DNA of 64,000 nucleotides, taken from positions 227,087 to 291,086 of the forward strand of contig NKIH01000007.1 of NCBI GenBank assembly GCA_002255925.1. The letters run 5' to 3'. Numbering within the stretch: the stretch's first letter is position 1; every line of letters starts with the position of its first letter. The notes below the pieces were generated by a model. That model saw only the letters and a program-made list of their open reading frames with translations, was not told the DNA's origin and ran no database searches. Below, one piece after another: positions 45,963-55,879 of this stretch. The stretch comes from Burkholderiales bacterium PBB6 (GTDB lineage Bacteria; Pseudomonadota; Gammaproteobacteria; Burkholderiales; Burkholderiaceae_C). The position numbers and the translations under genes were made by a program.

Positions 45963-46742
45963 ATGCGCCTCCAGCTTCTGTCCGATCTGCACCTTGAAAC
46001 CGAATCCTTCGAAGCCCAGCCCGCCCCCGGCGCCGAGTTGCTGGTGCTGGCCGGCGACATTGATGCCACCTGGGCCGGGCTCGAGCTGTTTGCCAACTGG
46101 CCGGTGCCGGTGATCTTCGTGCCCGGCAACCATGAGTTCGACGGCCGCGACATGGCCGAGGCGCTCTCGGGCCTGCGAGCGCGCTGCATTGAACTGGGCA
46201 TGACCTTGCTCTCGCGGGAGACGCTGATCCTCCCCGATGACCGAGGCCGTCGCATCCGCTTCGTGGGCACCGTGCGGTGGTCGGACTTCGACCTGTTCGG
46301 CGCCGCCCAGCGCGAACGCGCGATGCGCGCCGGCCACTATTTCACCCGCGTGCAGCGCAGCACCCATGAGGGCGGCCAGCCCTTCGACGCCGACGCCGTG
46401 CGCGCCACCGGCCTGGCCGACCGCCTGTGGCTGGAACAAGCGCTGGCCGTGCCACCGCAGGGCCAGTGGGACGCCACCGTCGTGATCACCCATTTCGCCC
46501 CCAGCCTGCGCAGCGGTGATCCGCGCTACGGCAAACAACCCGGCACGGCGAGTTTCTGCAATGCCGACGACGACCTGATTCCCCGGGCCGATCTGTGGCT
46601 GCACGGCCACCTGCACTGCCGCCACGACTACACCGTGGACCGCCCGGGCCGCGCGCCCAGCCGCGTGGTGTGCCAGGCGCGCGGGCTGGTGAAGAAGGGC
46701 GAGGCAGAGACGCATGACCCGCTCAAGCTGATCGAGGTCTGA
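45963..46742 (+). CDS. Metallophosphoesterase
   Basis: 259 aa calcineurin-like phosphoesterase with a two-metal centre: Asp8 and His10 (LSDLHLE), Gly31-Asp32 (LAGDID), GNHE at 55-58, VVITHFAPS and LHGHLH for the remaining His ligands. No signal peptide, so it is cytoplasmic. Substrate class (nucleotides, phosphodiesters) cannot be read. It starts 38 bp after the pckG terminator and has its own unit. Confidence 0.9.
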   Translation: MRLQLLSDLHLETESFEAQPAPGAELLVLAGDIDATWAGLELFANWPVPVIFVPGNHEFDGRDMAEALSGLRARCIELGMTLLSRETLILPDDRGRRIRFVGTVRWSDFDLFGAAQRERAMRAGHYFTRVQRSTHEGGQPFDADAVRATGLADRLWLEQALAVPPQGQWDATVVITHFAPSLRSGDPRYGKQPGTASFCNADDDLIPRADLWLHGHLHCRHDYTVDRPGRAPSRVVCQARGLVKKGEAETHDPLKLIEV

Positions 46743-46765
46743 GCCCTCCTCGAGGTCCGCAGCCC

Positions 46766-46779
46766 TTGATCTTGAACAA
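46766..46779 (+). promoter_or_regulatory. Candidate FNR/ANR box of the universal stress protein gene
   Basis: TTGATCTTGAACAA fits TTGAT-N4-ATCAA with one mismatch in the second half. It ends 57 bp before the ATG of the Usp gene, a usual distance for FNR-class activation. Oxygen-limitation control of Usp genes by ANR/FNR is known in related bacteria. Confidence 0.5.
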
Positions 46780-46836
46780 GGCGCTGGCGCCCGCACAGGC
46801 CCACACTGATCGCATTCCCTCAGACAGGAGACTGCG

Positions 46837-47259
46837 ATGAAGATTCTTGTGGCCGTTGATGGCAGCCCGTTCACCAAGCGCATGCTGGCCTACCTGGCCG
46901 CTCACGATGAGTGGCTGGGCGAGCAGCAGAGTTATGTGGTGGTGACGGCCGTGCCGGCGGTGCCGCCGCGCGCAGCGTCGGTGCTCGACAAGGAATTGCT
47001 GAAGTCGTACTACGACGAAGAAGCGGAGAAGGTGTTCAAGCCCATCCGCACGTTCTTCTCGAAGCAGAAGATCCGGGCCGAGTTCGTCGCCAAGGTGGGC
47101 TCACCCGCCGACGTGATCGCCACGCTGGCCAAGAAGGGCGACTTCGACCTGCTGATGCTGGGCTCGCACGGCCACAACTCGCTCGGCAACCTGGTGATGG
47201 GCTCGGTCAGCACCAAGGTGCTGGCGAACTGTACGACGCCGGTGCTGCTGATCCGCTGA
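46837..47259 (+). CDS. Universal stress protein (UspA family)
   Basis: 140 aa single Usp domain. MKILVAVDGSPFTKRML opens it and the ATP-binding pattern G-x2-G-x9-G-S is present in GSHGHNSLGNLVMGSVSTKVL, followed by the final strand TPVLLIR. It likely binds ATP and dimerises. CAGGAGA precedes the ATG by about 8 nt. A candidate FNR/ANR site upstream suggests induction under low oxygen. Confidence 0.93.
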   Translation: MKILVAVDGSPFTKRMLAYLAAHDEWLGEQQSYVVVTAVPAVPPRAASVLDKELLKSYYDEEAEKVFKPIRTFFSKQKIRAEFVAKVGSPADVIATLAKKGDFDLLMLGSHGHNSLGNLVMGSVSTKVLANCTTPVLLIR

Positions 47260-47292
47260 GGTCCGTCGGCGGCCGTGGGCCGCCAGCCTGCT

Positions 47293-47493
47293 TCAGGCGC
47301 CGCTGAACGGGCGCGGTGCGCCCCAGCCGCCCATCTCATTGCTGATGGCGGTTGCGCCCACGCCCACCAGCGGCTCGTCGAGCACAAAATCCAGGCCTAT
47401 GGCGGTGCCCATGTCTGCCGCATCCTGCTCAACGCCCGATGCCTCGCGCGCCCAGAGCCGTTGCCAGAAGCCGTTCTTGGTGGGGGTCGTCAT
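47293..47493 (-). CDS. Possible small acidic protein, hypothetical
   Basis: 66 aa frame: MTTPTKNGFWQRLWAREAS, then an acidic, Gly/Ala-rich remainder (GTAIGLDFVLDEPLVGVGA). It lacks a signal peptide and membrane segment. The upstream GGAGCGCTCC could act as a ribosome site. Composition looks protein-like and no other gene occupies this stretch, but I recognise no family. It is convergent with the Usp gene and divergent from dadA. Confidence 0.45.
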   Translation of the reverse strand: MTTPTKNGFWQRLWAREASGVEQDAADMGTAIGLDFVLDEPLVGVGATAISNEMGGWGAPRPFSGA

Positions 47494-47724
47494 GGAGCGC
47501 TCCGAAACTGCAGGTTGTGTGGGTGTATGGAGAGAGTTTCGGCCGCTTTACATCTTGCAAAACTGTGAAGTGGGCGTGAGTTGCCAGCTATTCCACAGCA
47601 TTAGCAACTCTAATGAACACAGACTAATATTCAAGGCGCTTCATTTTCAGCAGCGCCCTGCCGACAATCGTCGAACTCATGTGCGCACACCGCTGCACAT
47701 GCACAGCGATCAAGGGGTCTGGAC

Positions 47725-49038
47725 ATGAAAGTCACCGTTCTCGGCGCCGGCATCATCGGCATCAGCACCGCGTGGTACCTGGCCGAAGAAGGCCATGAAG
47801 TCACGGTGGTCGACCGCCAGCCCGACGCCGCACTGGAAACCAGTTTCGCCAACGGCGCCCAGATCTCGGTCAGCTTCTGCGAGCCCTGGGCCAACGCCGG
47901 CGCTCCGCTGAAGGTGGCGAAGTGGCTGCTGCGCGATGACTCCCCCCTGCTGTTCCGCCCGCGCCTCGACCCGTACCAATGGCGCTGGGGCGTGAAGTTC
48001 CTGACCCAGTGCACCGATGCGGCTTTCGCCCGCAACGTGCAGCAGCTGGTGGCCCTGGGCGCCTACAGCCACGGCGCGCTGAAGGAGCTGGTGAACACCA
48101 CCGGCATCGAATACAACCGCCTGGAGCGCGGCATCCTGCACTTCTTCTCATCGGCCGCCGACTTTGAATCCGGCGCGCAAGCCGCCGAGCTGATGCGCGA
48201 GCACGGCGTTGACCGCCGCGTGCTGAACCGCGACGAGGTGTTGAAGGTCGAGCCGGCACTGGCGGCATTCGGCAGCCAGATCCACGGCGGCACCTTCACC
48301 CCGAGCGATGAGTCGGGTGACGCCCGCGTCTTCACGCAGGAGCTGGCCCGCAAGTGCGCCGAGCGCGGCGTGCGCTTCCTGTGGGAGCACGACATCCTCG
48401 GCTTCGAGACCGCCGGTGGCCAGATCACCCAGGTGCGCGTGGCCGACATGCGCACCGGCCAGCGCAGCCAACTGCAGCAAGACCAGGTGGTCGCCGCGAT
48501 GGGCTCGTTCACGGCCCCGCTGCTGCGCCCGATCGGCGTGGACCTCGACATCTACCCGGCCAAGGGCTACTCGGCCACGCTGCGCCTGAAGCGCCCGGAA
48601 GCCGCCAGCGTGGTGAGCCTGCTGGACGACACCCGCAAGATCGCGATCTCGCGCCTGGGTGACCACATCCGCATCGCCGGCACCGCCGAGATGGCCGGCT
48701 ACGACACCGGCCTCGACAGCCACACCGCCCAGGTGCGCTGCGCCGCGCTGGTCAAGCGCTACGAGGAACTGTTCCCCGGCGTGGCCGACACCTCGGAGCC
48801 GAACTACTGGACCGGCCTGCGCCCGAGCACGCCGACCAACATCCCGTACATCGGCCGCGCCAACCGCATCGGCAACCTGTGGCTGAACGCCGGCCACGGC
48901 ACGCTGGGCTGGACCCACGGTGCCGGCTCCGGCAAGGCCCTTGCCGAGTTGATGGCCGGCCGTCAACCGCAGCTGCAATTCGGCTTCTGCGGCCCGGTGG
49001 CCACGCGCCATCGTGCACAGGTGGCCGTGCCCGCCTGA
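47725..49038 (+). CDS. dadA: D-amino acid dehydrogenase small subunit
   Basis: FAD-dependent membrane-associated oxidation of D-amino acids (mainly D-alanine) feeding electrons to the respiratory chain. 437 aa. GAGIIG at 7-12 is the FAD fingerprint with VTVVDRQPDAALETSFANGAQIS after it; WTGLRPSTPTNIPYIGRAN and NLWLNAGHGTLGWTHGAGSGK form the C-terminal FAD site. GGGGTCTGGAC lies before the ATG. The 231 bp upstream are relatively AT-rich and hold the promoter. A strong terminator follows at 49063. No racemase gene is adjacent. Confidence 0.93.
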   Translation: MKVTVLGAGIIGISTAWYLAEEGHEVTVVDRQPDAALETSFANGAQISVSFCEPWANAGAPLKVAKWLLRDDSPLLFRPRLDPYQWRWGVKFLTQCTDAAFARNVQQLVALGAYSHGALKELVNTTGIEYNRLERGILHFFSSAADFESGAQAAELMREHGVDRRVLNRDEVLKVEPALAAFGSQIHGGTFTPSDESGDARVFTQELARKCAERGVRFLWEHDILGFETAGGQITQVRVADMRTGQRSQLQQDQVVAAMGSFTAPLLRPIGVDLDIYPAKGYSATLRLKRPEAASVVSLLDDTRKIAISRLGDHIRIAGTAEMAGYDTGLDSHTAQVRCAALVKRYEELFPGVADTSEPNYWTGLRPSTPTNIPYIGRANRIGNLWLNAGHGTLGWTHGAGSGKALAELMAGRQPQLQFGFCGPVATRHRAQVAVPA

Positions 49039-49062
49039 AACACCGCACCGCACAAGCGAACA

Positions 49063-49089
49063 GGGGCGTGACAGAATCACGCCCCTTTT
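49063..49089 (+). terminator. Intrinsic terminator of dadA
   Basis: GGGGCGTG and CACGCCCC (8 bp, 7-nt loop) followed by TTTT. It ends only 4 bp before the first ATG (49093) and 22 bp before the second ATG (49111) of the next gene. Confidence 0.85.
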
Positions 49090-49110
49090 GCTATGCGGCT
49101 GGCGCGATCG

Positions 49111-50436
49111 ATGTCTGCAAACTTGCCTTCTCCCCGAGCCTCGGCCACCGCGCCTGACGCCCGCTTCTGCGCCATCGACTTCGGCACCTCGAATTCCGCG
49201 ATCGCCCTGCCCGCGGCCACCGGCCAGGTGCGCCTGGTCAACGTCGAGGCCGGCCAGCCCACCATGCCCACCGCCGTGTTCTACACGATGGAGGGCCAGC
49301 CCGCCCACGGCGAGCCGCGCCGCCTGTACGGGCGTGCCGCGCTGTCGGCCTACGTGGAGGGCGTGGAAGGGCGGCTGATGCGCTCGATGAAGAGCGTGCT
49401 GGGCTCGTCGCTGGTCGAGCAGGCCACCGATGTGGGCGGCGGCTCGTCGGTGAAGTTCCTCGACATCATTGCCGGCTACCTGCGCCACCTCAAGGGCCTG
49501 GCCGAGGCCGAGGCGGGCGGGCCGATCCACCGCGCCGTGCTGGGCCGGCCGGTCTTCTTCGTCGACGACGACCCCGAGCGCGATGCCGCGGCCCAGGCCG
49601 CGCTGGCGGCCGCCGCGCGCCAGGTGGGCTTCGACGAGATCACCTTCCAGTTTGAGCCCATCGCCGCGGCACTCGATTACGAAGCCACGACCACGCATGA
49701 GCAACTGGTGCTGGTGGCCGACATCGGCGGCGGCACGTCTGACTTCTCCGTGGTGCGCGTGGGACCGGGCCGCGGTGAACGGCTGGACCGCAGCCAGGAT
49801 TTGCTGGCCAGCCACGGCGTGCACGTGGCCGGCACCGACTTCGACCGCCACATCGAACTGGCCGCCGTGCTGCCGCTGGCCGGCTTCAAGGCACGTGGCC
49901 CGAAGCCGGGCGAGCGCGAGGTGCCCAGCAAGGTCTATTTCGACCTGGCCACCTGGCACCTGATCAACACGGTCTACACGCCGCAGCGGGTGATGGAATT
50001 GCGCAGCATGAAGAAGTTCTATGCCGATGAGCGCCTGCACACACGCCTGATGACGCTGATTGACGACCGGCTGGGCCACGCCATGATGGCCGAGGCCGAG
50101 GCCGCGAAGATCACGGTGGCCGGTGGCCAGGCCGCGCACATCGACCTGTACGCGCTGGAGCGTGGGCTGAGCGCGGAGCTGTCAGAGCCGCACGCCATGG
50201 CAGCGCTGGAAAACGACCTGGAGCGCATCGTGCAGGCCGGCGTTGAAACCGTGCGCATGGCGGGCGTTCAACCCGATGCGATTGAAGCCGTGTACCTGAC
50301 CGGCGGCTCCACGGGCCTGGCGCCGTTGGCCCAGCGCATTGCGGCGCCGTTCAGCCGGGCACGCACCGTGCGCGGCGATCGCCTCGCCAGCGTGGCCCAG
50401 GGCCTGGGCCTGCACGCGCAGCGCGTGTTTCGCTGA
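49111..50436 (+). CDS. yegD: Hsp70-family protein (YegD-like actin-fold ATPase)
   Basis: 441 aa (447 if the ATG at 49093 is used). It is an actin/Hsp70 nucleotide-binding domain: phosphate-1 loop CAIDFGTSNSAIAL at about 20-33, phosphate-2 VADIGGGTSDFSVV, and adenosine motif YLTGGSTGLAPL near the end. Length stops where DnaK's substrate-binding and lid domains would begin, so it is the short YegD type, not a true chaperone. Role unknown; E. coli YegD is also uncharacterised. The dadA terminator abuts the start region, so its promoter must overlap that terminator or it depends on readthrough. Confidence 0.87.
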   Translation: MSANLPSPRASATAPDARFCAIDFGTSNSAIALPAATGQVRLVNVEAGQPTMPTAVFYTMEGQPAHGEPRRLYGRAALSAYVEGVEGRLMRSMKSVLGSSLVEQATDVGGGSSVKFLDIIAGYLRHLKGLAEAEAGGPIHRAVLGRPVFFVDDDPERDAAAQAALAAAARQVGFDEITFQFEPIAAALDYEATTTHEQLVLVADIGGGTSDFSVVRVGPGRGERLDRSQDLLASHGVHVAGTDFDRHIELAAVLPLAGFKARGPKPGEREVPSKVYFDLATWHLINTVYTPQRVMELRSMKKFYADERLHTRLMTLIDDRLGHAMMAEAEAAKITVAGGQAAHIDLYALERGLSAELSEPHAMAALENDLERIVQAGVETVRMAGVQPDAIEAVYLTGGSTGLAPLAQRIAAPFSRARTVRGDRLASVAQGLGLHAQRVFR

Positions 50437-50462
50437 ACGGGCTGCGGTGGCTGAGAGGCTGC

Positions 50463-51251
50463 TCAGTGGCGCGAGCCACCCGAGCCGCGCTGGCCACCGC
50501 CACCGCCGCCGCCGCCACCACTTCGGCCAGAACCGCCGCCGTGACCACCGCCACCACCCGGTGTGCGCTTGGCCGGCACGGCGCCACGCGCTTCTGCGCG
50601 CTCACGGGCAGCACCCGGCCGGCGCGGCGCGGCGCGGGGTCGTGATGGGGCCGGTGATTTGCCGCCCTGTTGCGGCCGGGTCACATCGGCCAGCAGCAAG
50701 GAGCTGGTGACCAGGCCTTCCACAGCCGCGTCCAGGTCGTCCGGCGGCTCGATCATCTCGATCATCTCGAGCAACTCGTCCGCATCTTCCAGGTCTTCCG
50801 GATCGAACACGCGGTAGAGCACGGCCAGCGGCTCCAGCACGGCGGCGGAGTCGTTGCGCATGAGCTGCGGGAAGAAGGTCATGGCCGTGGCGAAACCGGC
50901 CACCCAGGGCATCACGGTTTCCAGCGGATCGGCGTCATCGTCGAGCTCGAACACCCAGGGGTCAAACCACTGGCGGCCGTGGATGGCCCGGTTCAGCTCG
51001 GTGTGGCGGCGGCGCACCAGCACCTCGATGCGGCCCACTTCCACCTTCGGCGGCATGGGGCGCCCATCGGCATCGGTGACGTGGCGCAGCCACTGCTCAA
51101 GCGGCACTTGCTGGGGCTGCAGCAGCACGCCCACGAGGTAGCCGTCGAGCATCATCAAGTCGAGTGGCTCGAAGGGCTCGGGAATGCGGTCGAGCAATTG
51201 TTCGAGCTCGGCCATTTCGGCGTCGGTCAGGGGGGCAAAGTTGTCAGCCAT
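50463..51251 (-). CDS. UPF0149 (YecA/YgfB-like) protein with Gly-rich basic tail
   Basis: 262 aa. Residues 1-185 are the helical UPF0149 domain (LTDAEMAELEQLLDRIPEPFEPLDLMMLDGYLVGVLL; later VMPWVAGFATAMTFFPQL). The last ~75 residues change abruptly to Arg/Pro/Ala and then an almost pure Gly run with His, Ser and Arg (GGGGGHGGGSGRSGG and onward), RGG-like in look. Many UPF0149 proteins instead end in a SEC-C zinc motif; that is absent here. The tail could bind RNA, which is inference. Start at the ATG at 51251; the upstream extension is not supported. Confidence 0.85.
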   Translation of the reverse strand: MADNFAPLTDAEMAELEQLLDRIPEPFEPLDLMMLDGYLVGVLLQPQQVPLEQWLRHVTDADGRPMPPKVEVGRIEVLVRRRHTELNRAIHGRQWFDPWVFELDDDADPLETVMPWVAGFATAMTFFPQLMRNDSAAVLEPLAVLYRVFDPEDLEDADELLEMIEMIEPPDDLDAAVEGLVTSSLLLADVTRPQQGGKSPAPSRPRAAPRRPGAARERAEARGAVPAKRTPGGGGGHGGGSGRSGGGGGGGGGQRGSGGSRH

Positions 51252-51387
51252 CGCTCGATTGTCCCCCGGATCCCCCTTTGGTGCGGGAACCACCCCAAGT
51301 TGGGGGATGGCGCCCTGCAAGCGCGCCACCTAGAGTTGCACCCATGTACTGAGACGCCCATGGCGTTGAGTCCACGGTCCCAACGAC

Positions 51388-51440
51388 GTCCTCCTGGAGG
51401 ACTTGCACGACCCGCCCGCAAGGGCTGGGTCGTTTTTTTT
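51388..51440 (+). ncRNA. Orphan double hairpin with U8 tract, 3' end of a candidate small RNA
   Basis: GTCCTCC-T-GGAGGAC (51388-51402) is a 15-bp palindrome; it is followed directly by ACGACCCGCCC / GGGC-T-GGGTCGT (51407-51433, GCAA loop) and eight T. This is a strong rightward intrinsic terminator, yet no rightward gene ends here: both flanking genes (UPF0149, chemotaxis receptor) point left. The RNA 5' end is not defined; the free space runs from about 51252. The first hairpin exposes CCUCCU, the core of the anti-Shine-Dalgarno sequence. Confidence 0.45.
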
Positions 51441-51467
51441 GTTCTGCCGCGTTTGCGGGGTGGCGGC

Positions 51468-53051
51468 TCAATGGTGCCCCAGCCGCTCCACGCCCCGGAA
51501 CACACCCACCAATTCCGACAAACGCTGCGCCTGGCCCTTGAGGCTCTCGGCCGCTGCGGTCGATTGCTCCACCAGCGCGGCGTTCTGCTGGGTCATCTGG
51601 TCAAGCTGGTTCACCGACTCATGCACCACGTCCAGGCCGCTGCTCTGCTCACCGGCCGCATGGGTGATCTCGTTGATGATGGCCGACACCCGCGCCACGC
51701 TGTCGACGATCTCGCTCATCGTCGCGCCGGCATCCTGCACCAGCCGCGCACCGGTATCCACCTTCTCCACGCTGCTGCCGATCAATGACTTGATCTCGCG
51801 GGCGGCATCGGCCGAGCGGCTGGCCAGGTTGCGCACCTCGCCGGCCACCACCGCAAAGCCTCGCCCCTGCTCGCCGGCACGGGCGGCTTCCACCGCGGCG
51901 TTCAGCGCCAGGATATTGGTTTGAAACGCGATGCCGTCGATCACGCCGATGATGTCGGCGATGCGGCGCGAGCTGGCATTGATGTCCTGCATGGTGGTGA
52001 CGACCGCGCCCACCACCTCGCCGCCCCGGCGCGCCACCTGGGCCGCCGATGCCGCCATGTCGTTGGCCTGGCGGGCCGATGTGGCCGAGTGGTGCACCGT
52101 GGTGCTCAGCTGGGTCATCGACGACGCCGCCTGCTGCAGGTGGCTGGCCGTTTGTTCGGTGCGCTGCGACAGGTCATGGTTGCCCACCGCCACCTCGGCG
52201 CTGGCCGTGTGGATGGATTCCGCCGATTCGCGGATGCCGCCCACCAGTTCACGCAGCCGGTCCTGCATGCGGGCCACCGCCTGCAGCAAGCGGCTGATTT
52301 CATCGTTGCCACGGGCCTCGATCGACGAGCTCAGGTCGCCCTCGGCGATGCGTTCGGTCACCCGCATGGCACGCCCCATCGGGCCACTGATGCCCTGCGT
52401 GATGCGCCAGGCCACCACCACGCCCACGATCAGCGCCAGCGTCAGTGCGCCGCCGATCAGCCCCAGGGCGCGCCCTTGTTGATCCAGCGTGGCCTGCGCC
52501 GTGGCCTGGTTGGTGGCGTCCAGCTGATTGACGTATTCGTTCACCGCCTGGCGCCAGGCCAGCTCGGCGGGGCGCACGCGCATGGTCAGGGTCAGCGTGG
52601 CCTCGACATTGGCGCCGCTTTCGCCCTCTTTGGCAGCCTGCTCCAGCAGTGGCCGCGCCACCTTGCCGGTGCTGCTGATCTTGTCGATCAGCGCCTGCTC
52701 ATCCGCCAGCGCTCCGCCGGCAGCGGCCAGCTCCAGCAGACGGGCCTCGTTGTCGAGGTAACGCTTCTGGGCCGCCCGGAAGGCAACCATCTCGACCTCG
52801 ATCTCCTTGATGTCGGTCAACAACGTCACCGAGCGCGCCTGGATGGCCTGGCTGCTGATGCTGTCGAGCATGGCGTGGGCCTGGCTGGCCTTGGCATTGT
52901 TCACGTCGACGATCTGCCGGATGTTCGCGCCTTGGGCGCGGAGCTGCAGCACGGCATAACCCGCCACCAGCGCCATCAGCAACAGCAGCGAGGCAAAGCC
53001 CAGCGCCAGTCTGCGCCCGATGCTTCCTGCTGACAGTTTCGACATGGCCAT
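51468..53051 (-). CDS. Methyl-accepting chemotaxis protein
   Basis: 527 aa transducer: TM1 at about 13-35, a periplasmic four-helix-bundle ligand domain of ~155 residues, TM2 around 195-217 (LGLIGGALTLALIVGVVVAW), HAMP to about 270, then the coiled-coil signalling domain with the strongly conserved hairpin tip (DGIAFQTNILALNAAVEAARAG and onward to EVRNLA). It ends RGVERLGHH with no CheR-docking pentapeptide. AAGGAG is 8 nt before the ATG at 53051. Ligand unknown; no che genes nearby. Confidence 0.95.
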   Translation of the reverse strand: MAMSKLSAGSIGRRLALGFASLLLLMALVAGYAVLQLRAQGANIRQIVDVNNAKASQAHAMLDSISSQAIQARSVTLLTDIKEIEVEMVAFRAAQKRYLDNEARLLELAAAGGALADEQALIDKISSTGKVARPLLEQAAKEGESGANVEATLTLTMRVRPAELAWRQAVNEYVNQLDATNQATAQATLDQQGRALGLIGGALTLALIVGVVVAWRITQGISGPMGRAMRVTERIAEGDLSSSIEARGNDEISRLLQAVARMQDRLRELVGGIRESAESIHTASAEVAVGNHDLSQRTEQTASHLQQAASSMTQLSTTVHHSATSARQANDMAASAAQVARRGGEVVGAVVTTMQDINASSRRIADIIGVIDGIAFQTNILALNAAVEAARAGEQGRGFAVVAGEVRNLASRSADAAREIKSLIGSSVEKVDTGARLVQDAGATMSEIVDSVARVSAIINEITHAAGEQSSGLDVVHESVNQLDQMTQQNAALVEQSTAAAESLKGQAQRLSELVGVFRGVERLGHH

Positions 53052-53138
53052 GGTGCGGGCTCCTTACTGCTGGATGGGCCTTCCATTCTTCGGCCGCCGG
53101 GCGCGCCATGAAACCGGGATGAAACCGTTGGAAGCTCC

Positions 53139-54101
53139 CTATTTCACGGAATCTTCACCAAGGTGGTGCCGCAGCCAGGCCACCAGCGCACGCACCGCCA
53201 CCGGCACCTGCGCGCTGTGCGGCCGCACCGCCCAGATGCCGTCACCGAAGCCGCCCACCGGCTTCCAGCCAGACAGCACCTCCACCAGATCGCCGCGGGC
53301 CAGCGCCTCATCCGCTGAAAAGTCAGGCAGCAAGGCGATGCCCAGGCCGGCCAGCGCAGCCTCGCGCAGCACTTCGCTGTTGTTGGCAGTCATCGGGCCA
53401 CGCAGCGCCACGCTCAGCCGGGCGGGCCCGGTCGGCGCGACATGGTGCTGGGCGCGCGGCTCGAAGCTCCAGGCCACCGCCTCGCCGGGGCGGGGGTAGT
53501 GCAGGCAATCGTGCGCCGCCAGCTGCTCAGGCGCGTCCGGCACACCGCGGCGGGCGAGGTAGTCGGGGCTGGCCACCAGCAGGCTGCGGGTCGAGCGCAG
53601 GCGCCAGGCCACATGGGTGTCGGGAGGATGGGCGGTGTGGCGAATCGCCAGGTCGAAGCCTTCCTGCGCCAGTGAACGCAGACCGTCGGACAGATCCAGC
53701 TCCAGGCGCACGCGGGGATGCGCGCGCAGAAAGCCCGGCAGCAGCGGCACCAGCGTCTGCCGGGCCAGGGCCACAGGCGCCGTCACTCGCAGGCGGCCGG
53801 CGGGCTCACCGGCCAGGTCTTGCACCCCGCTGAAGGCCTGGTCGATGGTGTCGAAGGCGCCGCGGGTGGCGTCAGCCAGCTGGCGGCCGGCATCGGTGAG
53901 CTGCACGCTGCGGGTGGTGCGCTGCACCAGCGGGACACCCGCCGCCTGCTCCAGTTCGGCCACGCGCTGGCTCATGGCGGCTTTCGACAAGCCCAGCCGC
54001 TGGGCGGCCGCCGTGAAGCTGCCAACGTCGGCCAGCACGGTCAAGGCATGCACATGACCCCACAGGGCGGGCGATTTGAGAGCGTGTCGGGGCGGCGTCA
54101 T
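53139..54101 (-). CDS. LysR family transcriptional regulator
   Basis: 320 aa. HTH at about 15-60 (WGHVHALTVLADVGSFTAAAQRLGLSKAAMSQRVAELE), then the substrate-binding domain (GRLRVTAPVALARQTLVPLLPGFL; SLLVASPDYLARRG). AAGG is 6 nt before the ATG at 54101 and abuts the earlier ATG at 54107, so 54101 is preferred. It is divergent from mmsA with a perfect 8-bp inverted repeat in the shared region, the usual arrangement for a LysR protein controlling its neighbour. Inducer unknown. Confidence 0.9.
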   Translation of the reverse strand: MTPPRHALKSPALWGHVHALTVLADVGSFTAAAQRLGLSKAAMSQRVAELEQAAGVPLVQRTTRSVQLTDAGRQLADATRGAFDTIDQAFSGVQDLAGEPAGRLRVTAPVALARQTLVPLLPGFLRAHPRVRLELDLSDGLRSLAQEGFDLAIRHTAHPPDTHVAWRLRSTRSLLVASPDYLARRGVPDAPEQLAAHDCLHYPRPGEAVAWSFEPRAQHHVAPTGPARLSVALRGPMTANNSEVLREAALAGLGIALLPDFSADEALARGDLVEVLSGWKPVGGFGDGIWAVRPHSAQVPVAVRALVAWLRHHLGEDSVK

Positions 54102-54121
54102 TGTCATCCTTGGGCGTCGCC

Positions 54122-54145
54122 CATTGTTCGCCATTCTGAACAATG
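54122..54145. promoter_or_regulatory. Candidate LysR-type operator in the lysR/mmsA divergent region
   Basis: CATTGTTC and GAACAATG form a perfect 8-bp inverted repeat with an 8-bp spacer. It ends 86 bp before mmsA and starts 21 bp before the regulator ATG. Dyads of this size around a T-N11-A core are typical for LysR recognition sites. Confidence 0.55.
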
Positions 54146-54230
54146 AATCCAGCTCTGCGGCATAGGCAAAGCCGGGCGGGCTGCCTAGACTGCGCCAAAG
54201 CCTCATTCCAAACCGACACCGGAGACCACC

Positions 54231-55751
<1,521 letters not shown>

Positions 55752-55822
55752 GGCACAAGAGTCCGGGCGACTGCGCATCGCGGCGGGCACAGCGCTGGGC
55801 TACCATCGTGGCCTACCCCCGA

Positions 55823-55844
55823 TGCACAACCTGGTGGTTGTGCA
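55823..55844. repeat. 9-bp inverted repeat between mmsA and the lacI-family gene
   Basis: TGCACAACC and GGTTGTGCA with a 4-bp spacer. It is 71 bp after the mmsA stop and 35 bp before the regulator ATG. There is no T-run, so it could be a stem-loop protecting the mmsA mRNA end or a protein site. Confidence 0.5.
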
Positions 55845-55851
55845 AGGCGCC

Positions 55852-55863
55852 ACAAGCGCTTGT
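55852..55863. promoter_or_regulatory. Candidate LacI-type operator of the regulator gene (autoregulation)
   Basis: ACAAGCGCTTGT is a perfect 12-bp palindrome with the central AAGCGCTT common to LacI/GalR operators. It ends 16 bp before the ATG of the LacI-family gene. Confidence 0.5.
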
Positions 55864-55879
55864 TTGATGCCCTACGCCG

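Noticed and set aside
51164..51352. A 62-codon plus-strand frame before the orphan hairpins
   Set aside because: Arg/Pro-rich, largely antisense to the UPF0149 gene, no ribosome site. It does not explain the terminator.
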